Below, piece after piece: positions 24,548 to 33,400 of a stretch of DNA of 64,000 nt. Source of the DNA: Liolophura sinensis. Lineage: Eukaryota; Mollusca; Polyplacophora; Chitonida; Chitonidae. Both the position numbers and the translations under genes were made by a program. Below the pieces are notes generated by a model that did not search any database, was not told the DNA's origin, and was given only the letters and a program-made list of their open reading frames with translations. The stretch covers positions 3,412,001 to 3,476,000 of the forward strand of contig NC_088307.1 in assembly GCF_032854445.1 (NCBI RefSeq). Reading direction: 5' to 3'. Each line of letters starts with the position of its first letter. Position 1 is the first letter of the stretch.

Positions 24548-24822
24548 ATGTTCTGTGCAGCTTTGTTGTCTCCTGCGATCCATGGAACTTTCCGCCTGAA
24601 CATGATAGAAGACGTCTTTACACATAAATTGACAATGATTGACCAAGCCCTACCCTTATATCTGACGGACAAACAGATTCTAAACCCTATTTGTATGCAT
24701 GGGGTCAGAACTGATATGATGGAGTCATATAGGCCCCGGGGTCCACCTCCTCCACTTCCCACTACGCCCAAACCGAAGACCGCCGTGACAAGGGAGATAA
24801 CTTTCCACAACGCCTCCCCAAG
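24548..24822 (+). CDS. Copy 3, exon 1
   Basis: Only the last 35 codons (from about 24716) are supported by paralog similarity. The exon ends at AAG|GTAAGC. Confidence 0.55.
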
Positions 24823-26607
24823 GTAAGCATTTTCTTTGCTGTTAACGTACCATTCTGAACTTGAGTATGTTATATTACCCACACCCAAATAACTAATTTG
24901 TTAAATTTAACATAATGTGGTGATTTCTGAGTGATACTAAAATGGATTATGTTGATGCAACGTAATATCATGTCATTATATAGACCACGCATATACCCCA
25001 TTACATCAACAAAACTATTCTGTCTGAAAAGCAGAGCTAACATGATATGCTGGTAACATTAACCTAATTTATTCTGCCATCGCTCAGAAAACATAGGATA
25101 TTGTCAATTTAACATATAATCTTTTAAGCGTAATTGCATTTTATTTGAGTCATTCGACCAACAGTAATTGAAAAACCACCCGCTTGAGACATTCCATCAA
25201 TGCCTGGTGCCAAGCATCCCCGAGGCCTGATCCCTTTCCGCTGCTTTCATTCTGTAAGACCTGTCGGGATTTGGAAGTCAAGTGACCACCCTTTCGTGTC
25301 TAAAACAAAATGGCCGCCCAGTGTTAGAGAATTGGGGAAAAGGTCACATTTTGTCACTTCGCTAGCGACCAGTAACGCCTAGTTTTACAAAATAGCGTCA
25401 CGAAAGCTCTGCAGAAATACTCAGACTATCTGGAAAGCTGAAAATTATACAAATCCAACGGTTACAAGATCGGTGACAGCGATTCAAAAATAGACATTTT
25501 CCTATGCAATAACTTTGGGAGGACGATTTTCTCCTCCCACGCCGTTTGTTACTAAGATCACGTGGTCTCTAGCTTCTGACACGTCTTACAGAATGTTATT
25601 ATTCATTGCATGTGATGACAACACAGTATTTTGAGTCATTGTAGGATGAAGCCTGATAAATCAAGTAAAACTATTGCATTCCATTTTTCCTAATTCTGCT
25701 TTTGCTGCTATTCAGGCATTTGCATGAGCTCTTAGAATATAACCCTAATTGCCGTAAATTGACTACAGCCCGTATTTCACCAGTTACGTGTGACCATTTG
25801 CCAAATATCACACTGGCACACCTGCTCTGGTTTTACTCTTTACGTTGTAAGTCTTTTATATGGCTTATATATTAAGCTGAGGTTGTATAACGAATATACC
25901 AGTAAAAGTCTTGTAGACAAGTCAGGATACAACGTTCGAAACTCCAGTGTTTTCTTCGTGAGACCTATGGTTTAGGTTACAAACATGTGGATGACTTCGT
26001 CACGATGTTTACACTACCAACTGCCGTTAATAGTCAGTTTAAACATGTATGATGAAAACGTAAAGAGTGATAGACCGGGAGAGGCTCTACAGTGTATCAT
26101 GTCGATGGGCGTTAATTATGCTTTTAATCACTGCATGGATTTGTTTTTAAACTCACATTTTATTTTGTGTGCAGACCCAAGACTGTTCATCGTGGCCTCA
26201 CTCCCACCAGGCCAACAGGTAGCATAGGGAATCCCCCGTCCGGAAACCGCCGAATCTGCCGACGTCACACCGAGAAACACAAGTGGAAACTTACGGAACT
26301 ACCGGAAGTGCTAAACCGCCGATGTCAAGAAGAGCTAAGAATGGACTCGTCATTTTTATCTACGACTGCTGATTCTAGATCCTGCCTGAGTGACTCTCCT
26401 AGTTCTGTGTTTATTCGAAACAGCCCGGTTCGGAGAGCTACACGACGCGTGTCTCGCGAGATTATGACATCCAACACGACAAAAACTATTCCAAGGCTCG
26501 ATGAGCACCTTACTATCCACAGTTATCCGCAAGACGGAGATAGGGGGAGACAAAAACAACGTGGGCAACGACTGACCAGACTCTTTCAGCGGATAATGCT
26601 GGTCTAA
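24548..26607 (+). CDS. Unrecognised two-exon gene family, copy 3 (about 235 aa)
   Basis: Exons 24548-24822 and 26175-26607 join in frame (275+433 nt) across a 1352-bp phase-2 intron (CCAAG|GTAAGC, TTTTGTGTGCAG), the same phase and position as in copies 1 and 2. The diagnostic blocks are present: RGPPPPLPTTPKPKTAVTRE before the intron; RRHTEKHKWKLTELPEVL and SSVFIRNSPVRRATRRVSRE after it. The N-terminus before the Pro motif does not align with the paralogs, so the start at 24548 is uncertain; later in-frame ATGs (24716) or an upstream exon are possible, since CTGTGCAG at 24553 looks like an acceptor. Opposite strand to copies 1 and 2. Function unknown. Confidence 0.6.
25600..25870 (-). repeat. 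Dispersed repeat B inside the copy 3 intron
   Basis: In reverse it shows the standard order; plus-strand markers are 'gatgacaacacagtattttg', 'cctaattctgcttttgctgc', 'ttgcatgagctcttagaata' and 'ctctggttttactctttacg'. Confidence 0.75.
26175..26607 (+). CDS. Copy 3, exon 2
   Basis: Follows a T-rich tract and GTGTGCAG. It opens PKTVHRGLTPTRPTG, carries FIRNSPVRRATRR and ends QRIMLV. Confidence 0.62.
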
Positions 26608-27384
26608 TCCAGTGATTATGCAAAACCAATCGTTGTCTGTTATCAAATTCAAATGCGTTCAGTGGTTGTCAGTGCTATACGTTGTAATCTTATTAACGAT
26701 TTAAAGGATAGATGAAACGCTTTGTTTCTGTTTCTAAATATAGACTATATGATGTAGCCTAACATGCAGAAGTACAAGGAAGCTTCTCAGCTGTCTTCTC
26801 GGGGCGTGAAATAATGGCTTTAAAATGGTTTTCCTAAGGCCCCAGCGGAAATTGAGTAGCCTCCTGTGGTGACGATAATAGTGATAGCAATCAAAGAAAC
26901 TTTGTCCTTCGTTGAACCCCAATTGAGAGCGCTGATCTGATCCCGTCACCAGTATGTTCTTCCATGACATCATTTCGAATAATTCCGATCACTGACAAAC
27001 AAATATGCATAAAATAGATAGGTTATTTAAATATAAAAGATATAAAATATGGCTCAAAGTGAACATTTAGTACTCATTATTTTGACATATCATTCCTTGT
27101 TTCCTTTGAAGCCACACTCGTGGTTTTATAATACCTTTTCACGTACCCTAAAGGATAGATTCTTTCCTCCGAAGTTGTTTCGGCCTAGATGATGACATTG
27201 CAACAATGTAGCGATAAAAGAAAACACTGTTGTGAAGTATACGTCTGCTGAAAGACCATCAAACACTGTCCATGAAAATAGTTTGATTTATTTATTTATT
27301 TATTGTTAAAATAGTAAAATGCATTTGAAACACTGGATTCTACTGGGACGAGTGACGTCACATCTGGCTTCTTCCAGTACAAAA

Positions 27385-27645
27385 TACATACACATATAGG
27401 TCTATGAATGCACTTCCTGAATGCATACACATATAGGGCTATGAATGCACTTCCTGAATGCATACACATATAGGGCTATGAATGCACTTCCTGAATGCAT
27501 GCACATATAGGTCTATGGATGCACTTCCTGAATGCATGCACATATAGGTCTATGAATGCACTTCCTGAATGCATACACATATAGGGCTATGAATGCACTT
27601 CCTGAATGCATACACATATAGGGCTATGAATGCACTTCCTGAATG
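27385..27645. repeat. 37-bp minisatellite, 7 copies
   Basis: 'atgaatgcacttcctgaatg' recurs every 37 bp with near identity (GGGCT/GGTCT and ATACAC/ATGCAC variants). Confidence 0.95.
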
Positions 27646-27784
27646 ACTTTGAAACGAATTATCTCAAGGAAAAACTCTGGATGTGACGTCGTGATACTCC
27701 TTACAAAAATTCAAAAGAAGTAAATCGATATTTTTTCGTGGACGAAAATACCTATATAATTCAGTTTAGTGTATTCTTTGAGTT

Positions 27785-27960
27785 TAATTTATTGATTGAC
27801 TGTGTTTTTAATGTCGTACTCAAGCACTTTTCACTAAGATGACGGCTGTCAGGTTTATGGATAGAGGAAACCGGCGTGCCCAGAGAAAACCACCGACCTT
27901 CCTCAAGTGTCGGACAAACTGCTAGACTTAAAGCTGCAGAAAAAGACTGGGAGAGCTAGA
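27785..27960 (-). mobile_element. SINE-A-related variant
   Basis: Reversed tail (TTTAATTTATTGATTGACTG), 'gtcgtactcaagcacttttc', then a variant body 'tttatggatagaggaaaccg' and 'accaccgaccttcctcaagt'. Similar variant bodies occur at 57130-57260 and perhaps 15892-16110. Confidence 0.6.
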
Positions 27961-27964
27961 CAGT

Positions 27965-28150
27965 AAATATTTATTTATGTTTAACTCCATACTCAAGAAT
28001 ATTTCACTTATACGACGGTGGCAAGCATTATGGCGGGAGGAAAACCGGCAAAGCCCGAGGGATACCCACGATCATGCGCAAGTTGATGGCAAATCTGTCC
28101 ACGTACGGATTTCACTTATACGACGGGGGTCAAAGAAGTAAACAAATAAA
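27965..28150 (-). mobile_element. SINE-A, truncated at the head
   Basis: 'tactcaagaatatttcactt', 'acgacggtggcaagcattat', 'ggcaaagcccgagggatacc', 'ctgtccacgtacgg'. The tRNA-like head is lost. It directly follows the variant copy at 27785-27960, in the same orientation. Confidence 0.85.
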
Positions 28151-28934
28151 TGTATGTATTTGGAACTGTTATCCAGACACACAGCAAGATTTGTTTTCTT
28201 CATGCTAACATATACATGTATGCAAGCGATTTATCCTGAACACAGGCATTAAATCTTATAACAATTCCTTTTTTCGCCATCTATATGTCCTGACAGTACA
28301 CTGACAGATAACTACTGCCGATTTCAAATTTTAGAAATCCAGGTAGTGATCACAACACAAGATTTTTATTTCGTCTGCACGTCTAAGCTCTGGTTTTCAA
28401 CATCTTATTTGTTGTTCCCTACCGAGGAAATTAAAGAGGCTAAAAACCATACCGCAGAAAAAACTCGATCTGTCCGCTCCAGTTGAATTTTTGCTATGAT
28501 TTAAAATGGCTCAAATAATTATCTGTTACAAAATAGCAGCCTCGTCTGCGCGAGTGTTACTGTTCAAAATCGGTAATACAGTTCTTAAACTTTATATAGC
28601 TCGTAACATTATGACTTTATAGAATCGGTTTAACACTAAAAATATTGTACGTATGAGTCTGATATTTACTGAAAGGCAATATTTTGAGTTATTCTTGGTA
28701 AATACAGAAAATTTGGTTTTCCTAAAATCTCCCTTATAGCCTCTTTAACAAACGCGTAACTTACATATTGTAACACGATTTTGGACAAGCCTTGCTAACA
28801 GATTAGAGTTGTATGTGTGTGTGTCGTATGACGATGGGGAGTCATAAGGTGCGTATACCTACACTGTTTCTTATTGTGGCAGGGTGAGTCAATGCCGCCT
28901 AAGTGTTGCCATCATCGAAGTATCATACCAAACA

Positions 28935-29115
28935 TACCAGACATGGCAGCCCACCGAGTCACATTATGCTGACATCGGGTCAACCAGTCATATTTCCCTG
29001 CTCTCTCAATAAGAGTGCCAAACAAATCAGCAACGAGTTCCGTTTTTAGAGTCTTTGGTATAAACTGACCCGGTTTTTATCCCAGGTCTCCCGACTTTGA
29101 GACGGGCACTTTATC
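28935..29115 (-). mobile_element. SINE-C, diverged
   Basis: The reversed head is readable: 'cccaggtctcccgactttga' and 'cactttatccatcttcccac', matching the SINE-C heads at 21205 and 44102. A possible tail part ('gtcgtatgacgatggggagt') lies at 28825-28850. Confidence 0.55.
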
Positions 29116-29483
29116 CATCTTCCCACAGTGTACAAACGTTATTTATGTATATATTTGATTAGTATATAACTTTAGTAGGTAAATAACAGCCCTGCTGACT
29201 TAGATTTCCTGCAGAACCAGAGAGAGCTGGGTTGGAACCAGCAACCTCAGTGGCCAAGGGCTGATTGACTTCGATGAGAGGTTTAATTTGATTAGAAATC
29301 TTCGTCTAGTTTATCGCAACAATCCCGAATATCTAGTCTTGTTTGTAACTACTTTATATTCGTTACTAAATTACAACCAGACTTAGTTTGATTTACAAAA
29401 TAAAATTTTATTCAACACTCGACATATTCTCACGACTTCATATACTTTACAATCTGTTCTGGTTTCTTGTTAATGGACATCTT

Positions 29484-30432
29484 TCAAAAAATATTAATCC
29501 CTGGGCGAATCTTGAACCTGTACGTAGATGGTATGTTGTTTTGTTGATTTAGGCGAGTGTTTGAGTCAGGTGAACGATTAGTGTTGTTATCCACGGCGTT
29601 AGGTTGATGATCTGGTCTGCCATCTCCAAGACTGGCCTGACTTCCTGAGTTGGTACCATCCGGCGAGGCATCAGTTTTAGGAACAGTGCCACCGTTGCCC
29701 GTCAACCAAGCCGGAGGGGCGGTGTAGTTAGTCTTTATCCAGGGAGGAGGGGTAGAGAAGTTACCCCTGAGCCAAGACGGAGGGGACACGTATTTCCGCT
29801 TTACCCAGGGAGGCGGAGAGGAATAGTTACTCCTTAACCAAGGCGGTGGTACGTCAAAATTGCCAACCATCCAAGGCGGAGGGGTGTTGCTGTTACCCGA
29901 TCCCGCAGGGTGGCTGGGTGTACTGGTGCTTGCACCGCCACGAGGCCTAGGTTCGTTGGGTGAGTTACCTCCCTTATCCGGCTGGGCTGTCGAAGAGCTA
30001 TGAGCTGAACCTGATGCATTGGACGCTGTGCTATTCGCTGACTTCGGTCTCCGTCGTCCTAATGGTCCTCCTCTATAGTAACCGAAGACCTTGTCGCCGT
30101 ATTTCTGATAAGCTTCGGCCAGTTCCGGCGGCATCTGACTGATGTCTGGAATGATCGGGCCGGAGGACGCATGATCGGGCGGCATGCGCTGTGCGCTTGG
30201 AATACCGAACGAGTCGCGTTCTCTTGCCATGGCCTTAATCCAAACCTTTTCTTCTGCGAGGAACTTAGATACCAGCCATACTTCGTTATACCGCTGACGA
30301 AATTTGAACATGGTGTCGTACCCGGCAGTTATGGTGACGTTCGAGAGGTACGTTGCGTTTGGCCCTAACTCTGCCTTTAAGGCGTCGAATTCTTTCTCAA
30401 ACTGTTTGTCTGACAGGTAACCAAATACAGGC
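29484..30432 (-). CDS. SOUL gene, coding exon 4 and C-terminal arm
   Basis: Acceptor TTTATTTCTAG; encodes the last SOUL strands (AGYDTMFKFRQRYNEVWLV) and then about 260 residues that are Ser/Asn/Pro-rich with the PPPW repeats, ending RFKIRPGINIF. Many N-x-[ST] sequons are present. An AATAAA (plus-strand TTTATT at 29407-29412) lies about 72 nt past the stop. Confidence 0.87.
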
Positions 30433-33400
30433 CTAGAAATAAACACAGGATATAGAATCAAACATGATGACTATGGCTTTATAGTGATTGCTGGTGGTTA
30501 TATTTAAAACGATGACGGCAATAACTATTCCGTGTCGATCAAGTAGGTTGATGACGCTTATTACAGCGAGTACGACGATGATGCAGTGACTATGACAATG
30601 ACGAAGATTTATATGATAATAACGGTAAATACTACGACGATATGATAACGATGTTAACGACTACAGCTATGATGGTAATGACTATGACTATGACAAAGAC
30701 AATAACGCAAATGACAGCGATGATAATGGTAATGTCTAATAGGATGACCGTGATGACTACGATAATATAAATGACATTCATGATGGCAATGACTAAGGCG
30801 ATGACTGTAATGACAAGGGTAATATTAACTTATACCGTAGGACTTAGTGTGCAACTAAACGTCAAAACAGACATTCGTATACCAGCCGTGAGAAAAAAAG
30901 AACGTTCAAGGTCAACAGAAGGTGTATATGAGTAGAAAGATGTTTTGGAAGACAACATCTGATTGAATAATGGAGGAAGACACCGTCTGATTGCATAATG
31001 AAGGAAGACACCATCTGATTGCATAATGGAGGAAGACACCATCTGATTGAATTATGGAGGAAGACACCATCTGGTTATGTATTGGAAGACGCCATCTGAT
31101 TGCATAATGGAGGAAGACGCCATCTGATTACATAATGAGGAAAACAACATCTGATTGCACAATGGAGGAAGACACCGTCTGATTGCATAATGAAGGAAGA
31201 CACCATCTGATTGTTTAATGGAGGAAGACACCATCTGATTGAATTATGGAGGAAGACACCATCTGGTTATGTATTGGAAGACGCCATCTGATTGCATAAT
31301 GGAGCAAGACACCATCTGATTACATAATGGAGGAAGACGACATCTGATTGCATAATGGAGCAAGACACCATCTGACTATTTATTGGAAGACACCATCTGA
31401 TTGCATAAAGGAGGAAGACACCATCTGATTGCATAATGGAGGAAGACGACATCTGATTGCATAATGGAGGAAGACACCATCTGATTGCATAAAGGAGGAA
31501 GACACCATCTGATTGCATAATGGAGGAAGACACCATCTGACCGTTTATTGGAAGACACCATCTGATTGTATAATGGAGGAGGACACCATCTGATTGAATA
31601 ATGGAGGAAGACACCATCTGATTTTTTATTGGAAGACTTCATCTGATTGCATAATGGATGAAGGCACTATCTGACTATGTACTGGAAGACATCATCTGAT
31701 GGCATAATGGAGGAAGACACCATCTGATTGTATAATGGAGGAAGACGACATCTGATTGCATAATGGAGGAAGACACCATCTGACTTTTTATTTTGGAAGA
31801 CACCATCTGATTGCATAAAGGAGGTAGACACGTTATTTTTAAAATCTCACCTGGATGATACCATTGTTCGTAACATGACGTTTGTTACCTTTGTTTTATC
31901 GAGTTCGTTTTTCTTTCCGGTTCAAGTGTTTTCTTTCCGGTTCAAGTGTTTTTTCCAGTTCGTGTTTCTTACCTGACATAGACTTCCATTGCGGGCATTC
32001 TAACAATCCGAATTTGGCTAGAGGTCGGAAGGGGAGGTTGTTTTTGACGCAGGTAAGGTAGGAGAAACATAATGGTCCGATTCGTGGGGGAAGTCTTTCG
32101 CGTCAAGACTGGCACGGTAAATGGCATTCTGAGATCTGTAACAGAAAGCAACGTGGAACCAAGAAACAGGTAATTCTCGACAAGTGGCATTTGATATATT
32201 ACAATTGCATCACTACATACTTTTTTACCTAATTTTGCTTAAGCCATGGTGCTAGGGGCGTGTAGTATGTTACTTTGTAAACATTCACATGAGCAGTTAG
32301 AATAAAAATTGTAATTGACAAGCCGCAAGTATGGAGAGGTGTCCTCACCGGAAGCTCACGAATATGTTCACCAAAGCTTAAATATCTAGTACATAATGTA
32401 AAGGATTACAGCATGGGGAACAAATCCAGAGCAGCGACAAGAGTGTTGCAGTTTGCAAATGCTCAGACTTATGTCTATCTTCGGTCAGAATTGTGTTTAA
32501 CTTTTTATGTTAATACCCAAATAGAAGCAACTTACAATACCCCTGGCACAATCGATAAAACCCATTTAGTTTTAAAAAATAATAAAAACACAGCACTGAT
32601 GTTGATTGCAATGACTGGGATTTCCATACGTCAAATACTAATACCTATCTAGTCATGAATAAAATGCATTCAAGCCCAACAATATCAGCTAATTAACTTT
32701 TGAAATTTTGACTCTGGTTATCTTACGGACATGATGGTCCTAGTATATATAGAATGCTCAAAGAGATTGTTATTTCTGATTAATTTATTTATTTTATGCA
32801 GTCTTTTAAATAGGTGCCTGAGTTGGGGTCTTGACGTTAGTTTATTTAAAGCGCTTACATAATCCCAACGTGGCAAATAATCACTTACTTTGGTAGCAAT
32901 TAGTCAATCCATCATTTTTAAAAAAAAATTTTGAAGGTGTTTTTGAGCGATGAGTGAAGGTTAATTGCGTATTTTAGTATATATTCGTATATGACTGGGC
33001 GATCTCCAAAGTGATTAGTCAAAGTTTATTAAAAACTAATCTTCATTATAATGTGTATTTTATTATCATACGCATACGTGTAGTTCAACATAGTCTGTGG
33101 TTCATTATAACACGTAGTTCATCATAGTGTGTGGTTCATTACAACGCGTAGTTCATCGTAATCTGTGGTTCATTGTAACTCGTAGTTCATCATAGTATGT
33201 GGTTCATTTTAACGCGTAGCTCATTATAATGACTAGTTCAAAAAGGTGGCAAAAGTTTAGATTGGGATACATTTGTCTCTTTAGACTCTTTAAACAAATT
33301 TAATCCGTGGGGCTGATAAATATTTTTTTCAGACTATCAGTCATGGAATTATCCAAAACTGACTTAAAAGGACCTCAAGAGGAAGCTTACCAGTAACTTG

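Noticed and set aside
31267-31642. Repetitive minus-strand frames (SSIMQSDGVFLHYAIRWC type)
   Set aside because: Translation of the intronic 28-bp minisatellite in several frames; not a gene.
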